Shown piece by piece: positions 8,976-18,789 of a stretch of DNA of 64,000 nucleotides. Within the stretch, counting starts at the first letter, position 1, and the number at the start of each line of letters is the position of its first letter. The position numbers were made by a program, and so were the translations under genes. This stretch comes from Clostridiisalibacter paucivorans DSM 22131 (GTDB lineage Bacteria > Bacillota > Clostridia > Tissierellales > Clostridiisalibacteraceae). Under the pieces are notes generated by a model. That model worked only from the letters and a program-made list of their open reading frames with translations, was not told the DNA's origin and did no database searches. The DNA is taken from contig NZ_JHVL01000004.1 of NCBI RefSeq assembly GCF_000620125.1, positions 62,001 through 126,000 of the forward strand, read 5' to 3'.

Positions 8976-11063
8976 TTACAAAGCTTTACTTATTTCAAAT
9001 TCTAATCTATCTTTATATTCTTCTCTCTTTCCTTTATTCCAAGACTGTACAGGCCTGTGAAATCCTACAACTCTAGTCCACACTTCAGTTTCATTTCCAC
9101 ATTTAGGACATGTAAAATGCTCTCCTTTTATATATCCATGTTCACTACAAATACTATAAGTAGGAGTAACTGTAAAATATGGAATCCTACTATTTTCAAA
9201 AGCTTTTTTTATCAAATTTTTAGTAGCCTCAATACTGTGTATCTCTTCTCCAATAAATCCATGGAATACTGTTCCCCCTGTATATAATGTTTGTAATCTC
9301 TCTTGTAATTCTAATGCCTCAAAAACATCTTTAGTATGGTCCACTGGTAATTGGGTAGAATTAGTATAATATGGCTCATCATCTCCTTGCGTGACTATAT
9401 TCGGATACATTCTTTTATCCATCCTAGCAAATCTATATGCAGCACCTTCAGCAGGTGATGCCTCTAAATTCCAAAGACTACCAGTCTCTTCTTGAAATAT
9501 TTGTATTACTCTATTCATAAATTCCATTATATCTATAGCAAATTCTTGTCCTTCTTCACTAGTTATATCTTTGCTTAAAAAATTTAAGCAAGCTTCATTC
9601 ATTCCATTTAATCCTATGGTACTAAAATGATTTTTAAAGTACTCACCATGGGCATCCTTTATCCCTTGAAGATAGTATTTAGAATATGGATACAACCCAA
9701 CTTCCATATACCTTTCTAATACTTTTCTTTTGGATTCGCATATAGTCTTTGCCTTTTCCATAAGCATCTTTACTTTTCTTTTAAATTCTTCTTTAGTATT
9801 AGATAAATACCCTATTCTAGCCATATTTAATGTCACCACATTTATAGACCCTGTAAGAGGATTTGCTCCAAATAAGCCACCACCTCTTTTTCTCAATTCT
9901 CTATTATCTAATCTAAGTCTACAACACATGCTTCTAACATCTTCAGGCGAAAGATCACTATTTATAAAATTAGCAAAATATGGTGTCCCATATTTTCTAG
10001 TCATCTCCATTATTATATTTGATATTTCAGAATCCCAAGGAAAATCTCTAGTTATATTTATAGTGGGTATTGGAAAACTAAAGCATCTTCCAGCACCATC
10101 TCCCTCTATCATAACTTCACAGTATGCCCTATTGAACATATCCATCTCTTCTTGAAATTCCCCATATGTTTCCTCTTTTCTTTTTCCACCTATAATTACA
10201 GGTACATTTTTAAGCATTGGATGGGGAGCAATATCTAATGTTATATTTGTAAAAGGTGTTTGAAATCCTACTCTAGTAGGTATATTAAGATTAAATATAA
10301 ATCCTTGAACCGCATCCTTAACCTCATTATATGAAAGCCCATCATATCTAATAAATGGAGCTACATATGTATCCAAAGAACTTATGGCCTGTGCTCCAGC
10401 CGCCTCTCCTTGAAGTGTATATAACCAATTCACTATTTGTCCCAACAATGACCTAAAGTGTTTAGCTGGTTTTGATTCTATCTTTCCATTAGCTCCTTTA
10501 AACCCATTTATTAAAAGTCCTTCTAAATCCCATCCACAACAATATGGAGCCAATAGGCCTAAATCATGTATATGTAGATCTCCATTTGTATGGGCATCCC
10601 TAAGTTTTTTTGTATATATCTTTTGCAACCAATACTTTTTTGTCACAGCTTCAACTATATGATTATTAAGTCCCTGTAAACTAAAACCCATATTGGCATT
10701 TTCTTTTATTCTCCAATCATCTAAAGAGACATAATCATCTACCATCCTTTCTCCATCCATCAAAAGATTTTCAACTTCTCTGATTTCTTCATGTCTATTC
10801 CTATAGAGTATATATGCTTTAGCTGTCCTCGCATGTCCCTCTTCTATAAGTACCTTTTCTACTATATCTTGAATATCTTCAACAGTAGGTACTCCAGCTC
10901 CAAAGGCTTCTTCAGATATTTGTACTACCATATTAGCCAAATCTCTAGCCTTTTTTCTATCACTACCTCCAACAGATTTAGCTGCTTTAAAAATAGCATT
11001 TTCTATTTTCAATGGATCAAAATCTACTATACTACCATCCCTTTTTTGTACTTTTTTAGCCAT
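8976..11063 (-). CDS. nrdD: Anaerobic (class III) ribonucleoside-triphosphate reductase
   Basis: Oxygen-sensitive enzyme that reduces ribonucleoside triphosphates to deoxynucleotides. The 695-residue chain has an N-terminal ATP-cone (about 3-90, VQKRDGSIVDFDPLKIE), the core with DLHIHDLG, YCCGWDL and SSLDTYVAP, and a C-terminal zinc site (C639-x2-H642, C652-x2-C655). The glycyl radical site is G667 in RVVGF, followed by R-P-V-Q-S-W-N-K-G-K. The ribosome site is GGAGGAG. Its leader contains a cobalamin riboswitch and terminator, so it should be made when B12 is scarce, which suggests a B12-dependent class II reductase elsewhere in the genome. Confidence 0.97.
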   Translation of the reverse strand: MAKKVQKRDGSIVDFDPLKIENAIFKAAKSVGGSDRKKARDLANMVVQISEEAFGAGVPTVEDIQDIVEKVLIEEGHARTAKAYILYRNRHEEIREVENLLMDGERMVDDYVSLDDWRIKENANMGFSLQGLNNHIVEAVTKKYWLQKIYTKKLRDAHTNGDLHIHDLGLLAPYCCGWDLEGLLINGFKGANGKIESKPAKHFRSLLGQIVNWLYTLQGEAAGAQAISSLDTYVAPFIRYDGLSYNEVKDAVQGFIFNLNIPTRVGFQTPFTNITLDIAPHPMLKNVPVIIGGKRKEETYGEFQEEMDMFNRAYCEVMIEGDGAGRCFSFPIPTINITRDFPWDSEISNIIMEMTRKYGTPYFANFINSDLSPEDVRSMCCRLRLDNRELRKRGGGLFGANPLTGSINVVTLNMARIGYLSNTKEEFKRKVKMLMEKAKTICESKRKVLERYMEVGLYPYSKYYLQGIKDAHGEYFKNHFSTIGLNGMNEACLNFLSKDITSEEGQEFAIDIMEFMNRVIQIFQEETGSLWNLEASPAEGAAYRFARMDKRMYPNIVTQGDDEPYYTNSTQLPVDHTKDVFEALELQERLQTLYTGGTVFHGFIGEEIHSIEATKNLIKKAFENSRIPYFTVTPTYSICSEHGYIKGEHFTCPKCGNETEVWTRVVGFHRPVQSWNKGKREEYKDRLEFEISKAL

Positions 11064-11087
11064 AAAATCTCCTCCAAATTATATAAA

Positions 11088-11115
11088 ATAAAAAAAACCG
11101 GCAGAGTTCCGCCGG
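11088..11115 (-). terminator. Riboswitch expression-platform terminator upstream of nrdD
   Basis: Minus strand: CCGGCGG pairs with CTGCCGG across loop AACT, followed by a run of seven or more T. It stands between the cobalamin aptamer and the nrdD ribosome site, as expected for transcription control by B12. Confidence 0.9.
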
Positions 11116-11180
11116 AATGTACCATTAAAATGGCCATAACAATCCCATATTAAATTAGCCTTCCCTCCGAAGAATCTTAT

Positions 11181-11354
11181 CTCTTTTTTAGGCAGGTCTC
11201 CTGACTTAAGCATCATCCTACACTTTAACCTTCCCATGATAATACATAGTGGTATATAAAAGTTTCGTCAGCAATTACAGTAGCGGGGGCTGTAGAGGTT
11301 TTTCACCTCTTTCCCTTTTAATTTTTACTATTGTAAATCAAAACCTAAAAAAGC
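11181..11354 (-). promoter_or_regulatory. Cobalamin riboswitch controlling nrdD-nrdG
   Basis: Minus-strand leader with the hallmarks of a cobalamin aptamer: GCCCCCGCTACTGT core, GGGAAGG, and the B12 box AGTCAGGAGACCTGCC at 11191-11206. The P1 stem closes with CTTTTTTAGG at one end (near 11343-11354) and CCTAAAAAAG at the other (11182-11193). A promoter lies upstream and a terminator downstream. Confidence 0.95.
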
Positions 11355-11372
11355 TTGTTATCTTTTTCTATA

Positions 11373-11401
11373 ATTATAGCAAAAAAAATCTACAATAACA
11401 A
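11373..11401 (-). promoter_or_regulatory. Predicted sigma-A promoter of the riboswitch-nrdDG transcript
   Basis: Minus-strand -35 TTGTTA (11396-11401), 17-base spacer and perfect -10 TATAAT (11373-11378), placed to start just before the riboswitch P1 stem. Confidence 0.75.
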
Positions 11402-11437
11402 CATACTTAAATAACAATATTATAAAAATAGTGTTAT

Positions 11438-12697
11438 TTACATTAACCCTGGAACAAGCATAGGAATATAAAGCAATAGTAGTAAAACCACTACTAATCC
11501 TATAAGATAAGGTATGATTGCCTTTGTTATTTCTTCTAGTGAAAGATTTGTTATTGATGAAGCTACATAAAGATTAATTGCTACTGGTGGAGTTATCATG
11601 CCTATTGCTAATCCAACAACCATAACTAATCCAAAGTGTACTAAACTTATATCTAGCTGATTTATTAATGGCAAAAATACAGGTGTTAATATTATAAGGG
11701 CTGATGCTGTCTCCATAAATACTCCAGTTATTAATATTATCATAGTTATTAGTAGCATTATAATATATCTATTGGTAGACAATGATAATACGCCATTAGC
11801 TATAATAGTAGGAATATTCCAATTAGCCAATATCCAACTCAATATAGATGAAGTAGCTATTATAAACATTATCACAGCCATAGTCATAGCTGATTTACAA
11901 ATAATTCCATATAAATCCTTCAATTTCATATCTTTATATATAAATAAAGATACTATTAACGCGTAGTTCACTGCAATAACCGCTGCCTCCGATGGGGTGA
12001 AGAATCCTGAAAAAATACCTCCTAAAATTATCACAGGTGTCATAATTCCCCATATAGCATCTTTGAAAGTTCTAAATATATTTCTCGGTGAAAACTTAGC
12101 TCCTTTAGGATAATTTCTTTTATATGCTTGCACTATAGCAATTCCTATTAGCATTATTCCCATCATAACTCCAGGTATAAACCCATTTAAAAACAATTTA
12201 GCTACTGATTGATCGGATATTACTGCATATAATATCATAGGCACAGAAGGTGGTATCACTACTCCAATAGTTCCACTAGCTGCTATTAAAGCCGCTGAAG
12301 AAGCCTCATCATAACCCTTTTTCTTTAATTCGGGAACTAATGTTGTACCTACTGCAGCAGTAGTAGCAGCTCCTGAACCTGATATAGCAGCAAAAAACAT
12401 ACCTGCTAATACTGCCACTATAGAAAGTCCACCTTTTAAAAAACCAAATATTGCATCTGAAAATTCTACTAATTTTTCAGAAACTTTACCTTTTGCCAAT
12501 AAATCACCTGCCAATATAAAAAAAGGTACAGCAATTAATGGAAAGCTATCAGTTCCAGCAAACATCCTCTGAGTAATTATTACCAAAGGCATACCTTGGT
12601 CTATCAATACTACCATAGAAGATAATGCTATAGCAATTGCAACTGGGATACCCAATAAAATTAATACAAAAAAAGATAAAAATAATATAATAGCCAT
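11438..12697 (-). CDS. dctM: TRAP transporter large permease subunit
   Basis: Large membrane subunit of a tripartite ATP-independent periplasmic (TRAP) transporter; it forms the translocation path for a carboxylate-type substrate driven by an ion gradient. 419 residues with about 11-12 hydrophobic segments and DctM-family blocks: FILAGDLLAKG, FAAISGSGAATTAAVG, IPPSVPMILY, GFFTPSEAAVIAV and GLAIGMITPPVAINLYV. It starts one base inside the end of dctQ. Substrate is probably an organic or sugar acid by context. Confidence 0.94.
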   Translation of the reverse strand: MAIILFLSFFVLILLGIPVAIAIALSSMVVLIDQGMPLVIITQRMFAGTDSFPLIAVPFFILAGDLLAKGKVSEKLVEFSDAIFGFLKGGLSIVAVLAGMFFAAISGSGAATTAAVGTTLVPELKKKGYDEASSAALIAASGTIGVVIPPSVPMILYAVISDQSVAKLFLNGFIPGVMMGIMLIGIAIVQAYKRNYPKGAKFSPRNIFRTFKDAIWGIMTPVIILGGIFSGFFTPSEAAVIAVNYALIVSLFIYKDMKLKDLYGIICKSAMTMAVIMFIIATSSILSWILANWNIPTIIANGVLSLSTNRYIIMLLITMIILITGVFMETASALIILTPVFLPLINQLDISLVHFGLVMVVGLAIGMITPPVAINLYVASSITNLSLEEITKAIIPYLIGLVVVLLLLLYIPMLVPGLM

Positions 12698-13191
12698 TAT
12701 CTAGCCACCTCCTCTAACCCAAATACTTCTTCTAATATAGCAGTAATACCATGTATGATCATTATTATAAATCCTATTGGTATAACTAAATATACCCATC
12801 TCATAGAAACTCTTAAAGCTGCTGAGACTTGATGCGCTTGCATGTTCATGTATCTAAATCCGAATAATACTGACACTATAAAAAATATAATAGAAAACAA
12901 TATACTACATACAACAATAATTTTTCTGATGTTTTTAGGAAAACTATTAACTAAAAAGGTAACAGATATATGCATACCTCTCTTGTATGCCAATGTAGTT
13001 CCTAAAAATGTAGCCCATACAAGGAGATACCTGGCCAATTCTTCAGTCCATGTCAATGCATCAAAAAATACCCTGAAAATTATTTGAAGAGATATGGATA
13101 TTATCATACCTATTATAATTAAAAATACTATCTTATTTACCAATCTATCCATCCCATTGCTTAATCTTTTAAAAAACAATAATAAATCCAT
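12697..13191 (-). CDS. dctQ: TRAP transporter small permease subunit
   Basis: Small DctQ-type membrane subunit with four predicted membrane helices; it bridges the binding protein and DctM. Family features are SLQIIFRVFF, LTWTEELARYLLVWATFLG and a loop with KRGMHISV. The start ATG at 13191 (MDLLLFFKRL, 164 residues) is chosen because GAGGAG lies about 9 bases upstream; an in-frame start at 13230 would overlap the dctP-dctQ hairpin. Confidence 0.9.
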   Translation of the reverse strand: MDLLLFFKRLSNGMDRLVNKIVFLIIIGMIISISLQIIFRVFFDALTWTEELARYLLVWATFLGTTLAYKRGMHISVTFLVNSFPKNIRKIIVVCSILFSIIFFIVSVLFGFRYMNMQAHQVSAALRVSMRWVYLVIPIGFIIMIIHGITAILEEVFGLEEVAR

Positions 13192-13216
13192 AAACACACT
13201 CTCCTCACTTTTAATT

Positions 13217-13245
13217 AGAGCCCTGATCATCCAAGTCAGGGCTCT
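13217..13245 (-). terminator. Intercistronic hairpin between dctP and dctQ
   Basis: Perfect 10-bp stem AGAGCCCTGA / TCAGGGCTCT with a 9-base loop, with no T run after it. It probably stabilises or partly terminates the dctP message, giving more binding protein than permease. Confidence 0.65.
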
Positions 13246-13249
13246 CCAT

Positions 13250-14278
13250 TTATTGATTTAATTCTGATTGAATTCTTTCTATATATTGTCCATATTTTTC
13301 TCCATACTGTTGATAGACTGGCTTAACAGCCTCTTTAAATGCATCGATATCAGGATGAACTACCTTCATACCTTTTTCCTTTAATTCTTTTATCTGAGTT
13401 TCTTCATTTTCCTTATTAATTTTTCTTTCATATTCGGCAGCTTCTTGTGCTGATTCAGAAATAATATCTTGAACTTCCTTTGGTAGTTCCTCAAATTTAT
13501 TTAAACTCATTATTATAGTCGCAGGTGCATAGGTATGTCTAGTCATCGATAGATATTGTTGAGTTTCATATAGTTTAAATGAATAAATTACATTTACAGG
13601 ATTTTCTTGTCCATCTATAGTACCTTGTTGTAAAGCAGTTAAAGCCTCAGTCCATGCCATTGGTACTGCATTTGTCCCTAGATTTTTAAAAGTATCTATA
13701 TATACTGGATTTTCCATAACTCTTATCTTTAATCCTTCCATATCCGATGGTGTGTTTACAGGATTTTTTGAATTAGTCAAATTTCTAAATCCTCTTTCTG
13801 CATATGCTAAACCCTTTAAATTAACCTCCTCTAATTTATCAAGTAACTCTTTTCCCACTGGTCCATCTAAGATTTTATATGCTTCTTCAGGGCTTCCAAA
13901 TAAAAATGGCAATTCAAATACAGCTATATCTTCAACAAAGTTGGCTACTGGGCCATTGGTTATAACTCCCATATCTACAGTTCCCATTTGCATTCCCTCT
14001 AATAATGTTCTCTCGTCTCCCAATGTAGCATTTGGATATATCTCTATATTAACCTTACCTTCAGTTTTTGTTTCAACAAGCTCTTTAAATTTGCTAGCAG
14101 CTATATGAAATCCATCTTTTTCATTAACCACATGGGCTAGCTTAAGTGTTATAGGTTCTGTAATCTCACCTGTTGAATTATCTTCACTTGCATCTTTACT
14201 AGCTTTATCACTGCCACATCCTGATACTAATGTCAATACTATTACCATACTCAATATTAATGCTAATATTTTTTTCAT
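13250..14278 (-). CDS. dctP: TRAP transporter substrate-binding lipoprotein
   Basis: Extracytoplasmic solute-binding protein of a TRAP transporter, 342 residues. The signal peptide ends in the lipobox LVSGC (C21 expected lipidated), followed by a low-complexity tether. DctP blocks are LKLAHVVNEKD, YPNATLGDERTLLEGMQMGTVDMG, FELPFLF and GLKIRVMENPVY; the Arg in KIRVMENP is the usual salt-bridge residue for a substrate carboxylate. It sits just after the IlvD-family gene and is separated from dctQ by a strong hairpin. Confidence 0.94.
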   Translation of the reverse strand: MKKILALILSMVIVLTLVSGCGSDKASKDASEDNSTGEITEPITLKLAHVVNEKDGFHIAASKFKELVETKTEGKVNIEIYPNATLGDERTLLEGMQMGTVDMGVITNGPVANFVEDIAVFELPFLFGSPEEAYKILDGPVGKELLDKLEEVNLKGLAYAERGFRNLTNSKNPVNTPSDMEGLKIRVMENPVYIDTFKNLGTNAVPMAWTEALTALQQGTIDGQENPVNVIYSFKLYETQQYLSMTRHTYAPATIIMSLNKFEELPKEVQDIISESAQEAAEYERKINKENEETQIKELKEKGMKVVHPDIDAFKEAVKPVYQQYGEKYGQYIERIQSELNQ

Positions 14279-14295
14279 GCTAAATTCCCCCCTTA

Positions 14296-15960
14296 TTATC
14301 TTAAAACTGCACCTGTACTAGCCGATGTAACTAATTTACTATATCTATATAAATAACTGCCCTCCTCTGCTTTAGGTTTAGGCTGAGTCCAATTCTTTAA
14401 TCTATCTTTTATCTCTTGGTCTGAAAGTTCTACCTTCAGTACTCTATTAGGTATATCTATCTCTATAATATCTCCTTCTTGTATTATGGCTATAATACCA
14501 CCTTCACTGGCTTCAGGAGAAACGTGGCCTATACAAGGACCTCTAGTACCTCCTGAAAATCTTCCATCAGTAATCAATGCCACTGATTTTTCTAATCCCA
14601 TACCTGCAATGGCAGCGGTAGGACTTAACATTTCTCTCATTCCTGGTCCACCCTTTGGTCCTTCATATCTTATTACTACCACATCTCCTGACCTAATATC
14701 TTTTCTCATTATGGCTTCATATGCCTCTTCTTCTGATTCAAACACCCTAGCTGGTCCCCTATGAGTCATCATTTCAGATTCCACTGCGGACTGTTTAATT
14801 ACTGCACCATCTGGCGCTAAGTTTCCTTTGAGTATGGCTATTCCTCCTTCTTCTTTATAGGCATTATCTAATCCCCTTATAACTCTTTCATCTAATATAT
14901 TGTCATTTGCAAAATTCTGTTGGATTGTCTTTCCAGTTACAGTAATTTCATCAGTAGATATTAATCCAGCCTTGCTTAGCTCATTTAATACAGCAGAAAC
15001 ACCCCCAGCATTATCAAGATCTTGCATACTATGCACACCAGCTGGGCTAATTTTAGTTATATTAGGTACATCTCTACTTATAACATCAAAATCTTCCAAT
15101 GTTAAGTCTACTCTTGCTTCCTTAGCTATAGCTAATAAATGTAAGCAGGTATTTGTAGATCCACCTATGGCCATGTCCAATGTTATAGCGTTTTTAAATG
15201 CTCCTAACGTCATTATATCTCTAGGTTTAATATTATCTTTAACTAATTCTACAGCCCTCATACCTGCCTTTTTAGCTAATTGTTTTCTCCTTCCAAATGG
15301 AGCTGGTATAGTGCCATTTCCTGGCAATGCAATCCCCAATGCTTCAGCCAAAGAATTCATAGTATTTGCAGTAAATAATCCGGCGCAACTCCCACATGTT
15401 GGACAAGAGTGAGCTTCAATTTCATTAAGTTCATCAATGGAAATATCTCCATTGGCATAACCCCCTACTGCTTCAAATGACCCCCTTATTAAATCAACAG
15501 TCTTTCCCCTATGTTGACCAGTCAGCATTGGACCTCCACTTATATATATAGATGGTATATTCAATCTAGCAGCTCCCATAAGCATACCTGGTACTATCTT
15601 GTCACAATTGCCCACCAATACTAATCCATCAAATTTATGACCCATGGCCATAGCTTCTATAGAATCTGCTATAAGTTCCCTTGTAGAAAGGGGATACTTC
15701 ATTCCACTGTGATTCATAGCTATACCATCACAAATACCTATAACAGGGAATTCTACAGGAGTCCCTCCTCCAGCAGAAATACCCAGTTTAACCGCTTGAG
15801 CAATTTCATTTAAATGAAAATGTCCTGGTATTATTTCATTGTGAGCATTCACTACTCCTATCAAAGGTTTATTTAAATCTTCTGGCAAATAGCCCATTGC
15901 ATACATCAATGATCTATGGGGTGCACGGGCTACCCCCTTAGTAATTTCACTACTTCTCAT
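14296..15960 (-). CDS. ilvD: Dihydroxy-acid dehydratase / sugar-acid dehydratase (IlvD/Edd family)
   Basis: Iron-sulfur dehydratase of the IlvD/Edd family, 554 residues. Visible blocks are [62 protein letters not shown] (cluster cysteines), [13 protein letters not shown] and [21 protein letters not shown]. The ATG at 15960 has GGGAGG 7 bases upstream; the in-frame GTG at 15975 overlaps that site. By sequence it looks like true dihydroxy-acid dehydratase, but no other branched-chain amino acid gene is near; it sits with a TRAP transporter and sensor pair, so a sugar-acid dehydratase role (xylonate or gluconate type) is an alternative. Confidence 0.88.
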   Translation of the reverse strand: MRSSEITKGVARAPHRSLMYAMGYLPEDLNKPLIGVVNAHNEIIPGHFHLNEIAQAVKLGISAGGGTPVEFPVIGICDGIAMNHSGMKYPLSTRELIADSIEAMAMGHKFDGLVLVGNCDKIVPGMLMGAARLNIPSIYISGGPMLTGQHRGKTVDLIRGSFEAVGGYANGDISIDELNEIEAHSCPTCGSCAGLFTANTMNSLAEALGIALPGNGTIPAPFGRRKQLAKKAGMRAVELVKDNIKPRDIMTLGAFKNAITLDMAIGGSTNTCLHLLAIAKEARVDLTLEDFDVISRDVPNITKISPAGVHSMQDLDNAGGVSAVLNELSKAGLISTDEITVTGKTIQQNFANDNILDERVIRGLDNAYKEEGGIAILKGNLAPDGAVIKQSAVESEMMTHRGPARVFESEEEAYEAIMRKDIRSGDVVVIRYEGPKGGPGMREMLSPTAAIAGMGLEKSVALITDGRFSGGTRGPCIGHVSPEASEGGIIAIIQEGDIIEIDIPNRVLKVELSDQEIKDRLKNWTQPKPKAEEGSYLYRYSKLVTSASTGAVLR

Positions 15961-16116
15961 TGTCAAACCTCCCACTCTAATTTATTCAAATTTTAAACAC
16001 TTATATTTTTTACCACATATATTAGGTTATAGTTTAACAATAATATGGAAGGCTAACAATTAAATCTATTACTGAATTTTCTTAAAAATTTGCTCCTTAT
16101 CTTTTTGATTTTTTTG

Positions 16117-17190
16117 TCATATATTATGATTTTTTTGTTTTCTTTCCATTATCTTTTTTCTATATCTACTGGGCATACAATTTTTATATTTTTTAAACAT
16201 AACACTAAAATAGCTAAAATCTTCAAATCCTACCTTTTCTGATATTTCCTTTAATGTAAGCTGATAATTTTCCATATATTCAACCGCCTTATTAATTCTT
16301 GTTATATTTAGATATTCTGATAAATTTATCCCCTCAATTTTTTTAAACAATTTCGAAAAGTAATAAGGACTAAACCCTACATAGTCAGATATGTCTTTTA
16401 AATAAATTTTTTTATCTATGTTTTTATCTATATATCTTTTACTTATATAGATTTGTCTTTCATTGGGAGTCATCTTGTATTCTTTTAATACATCTAGTAT
16501 GTCTTTAACAAACTTTATTAAAATATTTTTAATAGAAACCATATTATCTTCTTTTAATATTTCTTTTTGCGACGAATCTTTTACTAAAATAGCTTTCTTC
16601 ATAGTCATCTCATCAAAGAATAATGATCTTATTATTACGCCTAATATCTCAATTAAATAATTTTTAACTTGAACTATGTCTGTAATGGAAAGTAAATAAT
16701 TGTCAAACATTTCTTCAACTGCATTTAATGCCCCTTCTTTATCTTCTACCTTAATATACTCCACAAATTTTGATTCAAAACTAATCATGTCCGTTGTTGA
16801 CCTTGTTGATTGTTTCCTTTCATCTGATTTTTTTAAATTATTATTTATTGTCTCTAATAATGTATTAGGTGCTATAGGTTTTAATAAATAGTCATCCGCA
16901 CCTAGCTTTATAGCCCTTTGGGCATATTTAAACTCATCATAGGCAGTGAGTATTATTATTTTGACCCAAGGCCAATCTTTTTTTATCTCTTCTGTTGCTT
17001 TAAGTCCATCCATTTCAGACATCTTTATATCCATAAATATTAAGTCAGGCTTAAATAGCCTGACTTTTTCGATTGCAGTTAAGCCATCATGGGCTTCATC
17101 AATATTTACTTTAATGTTTTCCCTTCTTAATACATATTTAAAATACTCTCTAGATATCTTTTCATCATCTACAATTAATAATCTATTCAC
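16117..17190 (-). CDS. Response regulator with AraC-type DNA-binding domain
   Basis: YesN-type response regulator, 357 residues. The receiver domain (1-120) has D8-D9, phospho-acceptor D54 (FMDIKM), the T in ILTAYDE and K in LLKP. A middle linker region follows, then an AraC-type double helix-turn-helix (about 255-350) with LKDISDYVGFSPYYFSKLFKK and the second helix pair EISEKVGFEDFSYFSVMFKK. The start is GTG, with AGGAG 8 bases upstream inside the kinase gene end; the two genes abut. It probably activates the downstream dehydratase-TRAP genes. Confidence 0.93.
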   Translation of the reverse strand: MNRLLIVDDEKISREYFKYVLRRENIKVNIDEAHDGLTAIEKVRLFKPDLIFMDIKMSEMDGLKATEEIKKDWPWVKIIILTAYDEFKYAQRAIKLGADDYLLKPIAPNTLLETINNNLKKSDERKQSTRSTTDMISFESKFVEYIKVEDKEGALNAVEEMFDNYLLSITDIVQVKNYLIEILGVIIRSLFFDEMTMKKAILVKDSSQKEILKEDNMVSIKNILIKFVKDILDVLKEYKMTPNERQIYISKRYIDKNIDKKIYLKDISDYVGFSPYYFSKLFKKIEGINLSEYLNITRINKAVEYMENYQLTLKEISEKVGFEDFSYFSVMFKKYKNCMPSRYRKKIMERKQKNHNI

Positions 17191-18789
17191 TTAAAACACT
17201 CCTTTTCTTATTATAGGAATAGTGATAAATACATCCGTACCTACGCCATAAACACTACTTATATCAATCTTAAAATTGTCCTTATAATAATATTTCAGCC
17301 TTTTTTTTAAATTCATAAGTCCTAATCCAGTACTTGTATCTGATATGTTATTTTCACAATTTTTTATCTTTATTAATTTTTCATCTTTTATTCCCATTCC
17401 ATTATCACTTACAGCTAAAAATATTTTTTCACATTTTTTCTTTATAGATATTTTTATTATCCCATTTCTATCTAAATTACTAAATCCATGAGCAATAGCA
17501 TTTTCCACCAAAGGTTGTATTGTCATAAAAGGAATACTTTCATTCATTATAGTATTATCAATATCCAGTATAATCTTTATACCTTCATCAAATCTCTTGT
17601 TTTGAATCAATATATAATCTTTTATATAGTTTATTTCCTCTTCCACAGTTATCAAATCTTGGGACTTAGATAAACTTGTTCTTAATAAATTAGAAAGAGC
17701 AAAAGTAGTATCTGCTGCTTCTTCTGCCCCCTTCATATATGCCAATTGTCCTATTACACTAAGGGTGTTAAATAAAAAATGTGGACTTATCTGTGCTTGT
17801 ATTAATTTCATTTTTGTATCTAACAATGCCTTTTCCATTTGATTTTGTATATTATTTTGATTCAATAATTCTAGAGTTTTTTTGTGCATTTCTTCATGTA
17901 TAAAACTTTTAATTCCCAGCTCTACTATAGATTTATTTATAACCTTCAAAAAATCCATTATTGCATATATCCGTCCCATTGTGACCTTTTTAATGCTTAA
18001 ATATGCATTCCTAATAGTATCGAAGTCTTTTTTATCTATATTTTTACCTATCTTATCTATAATTTCATGAGAATGCTCATTTAATATTACTGGACCACAT
18101 AATATACTCCCAATATACTTGTCATTAAAATATATAGGAGATTCTATTTTTACAAGATCATAACAACAGGGTACTATAATTGCTTCCTTACCTTCTGCCT
18201 TGATATCATTGTTTATCAGTTTACACTGATTATTATATTTTTTTATAAAACTACAAAATTCCAGTGTATTACTAGGCTTAGTTAGCATTTTTCCATCTTC
18301 ATCTCTTATAACAATACATAAATTCAGTGCATTTGCCAAACCATCTTGAGTATGCTGGAGCATATCTATATCTAATTTATCCATAACATTGTCTATAGCA
18401 TAATCAGACAAGAGGTCTATATCCGGAATAAAATTGTCCATTTTAAGGTTGTTAGCATTATATACTATAATCATCTCTAAAGGAGTATTTCCTAGATTCC
18501 TAATGTCATGTTCAATATAAGGTGGCATATGATATACAGTGCCAGGTATTAGGGGATAATACTTTTCATTTACCCAATGTTCTCCTCTTCCTGATATAGT
18601 ATATAAGATTTGTTCATCAGCAGTATGGAGGTGCTTTCCTTGACGCTTATTAGGTAAAAAAGTAACATGACCTACGGTCATTTTTCCAGTATTAAGGTTT
18701 TCTCTTTCATTTAACCATTTTACATTTCCCCAATCAAAATACTGTTTAACTGCCCTAAGACCATTAAAATATGAATTATTATTTTCCAA
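17191..18789 (-). CDS. Soluble sensor histidine kinase with cupin and PocR domains
   Basis: 532 residues without a membrane segment, so it senses inside the cell. Residues about 40-112 form a cupin with H53-x-H55-x3-E59 and H94. Residues about 140-290 look like a PocR ligand domain, with several Cys (158, 179, 189, 208, 209). A YesM-type kinase core follows: phospho-acceptor H337 in QISPHFLFNTL, N-box QPLVENAIAHG and G-boxes DNGMGI and GLGLMNLK. The start is TTG with GGAGG 7 bases upstream. Partner of the AraC-type regulator. The cupin and PocR combination suggests binding of a small polar metabolite such as a sugar acid or diol. Confidence 0.9.
   Translation of the reverse strand: MENNNSYFNGLRAVKQYFDWGNVKWLNERENLNTGKMTVGHVTFLPNKRQGKHLHTADEQILYTISGRGEHWVNEKYYPLIPGTVYHMPPYIEHDIRNLGNTPLEMIIVYNANNLKMDNFIPDIDLLSDYAIDNVMDKLDIDMLQHTQDGLANALNLCIVIRDEDGKMLTKPSNTLEFCSFIKKYNNQCKLINNDIKAEGKEAIIVPCCYDLVKIESPIYFNDKYIGSILCGPVILNEHSHEIIDKIGKNIDKKDFDTIRNAYLSIKKVTMGRIYAIMDFLKVINKSIVELGIKSFIHEEMHKKTLELLNQNNIQNQMEKALLDTKMKLIQAQISPHFLFNTLSVIGQLAYMKGAEEAADTTFALSNLLRTSLSKSQDLITVEEEINYIKDYILIQNKRFDEGIKIILDIDNTIMNESIPFMTIQPLVENAIAHGFSNLDRNGIIKISIKKKCEKIFLAVSDNGMGIKDEKLIKIKNCENNISDTSTGLGLMNLKKRLKYYYKDNFKIDISSVYGVGTDVFITIPIIRKGVF

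Noticed and set aside
9730-10155. Long plus-strand frame opposite nrdD
   Set aside because: nrdD has full motif support on the minus strand; this frame has no ribosome site or known motif.
14900-15412. 170-codon plus-strand frame opposite the IlvD-family gene
   Set aside because: Shadow of the dehydratase gene; no start signal and no known domain.
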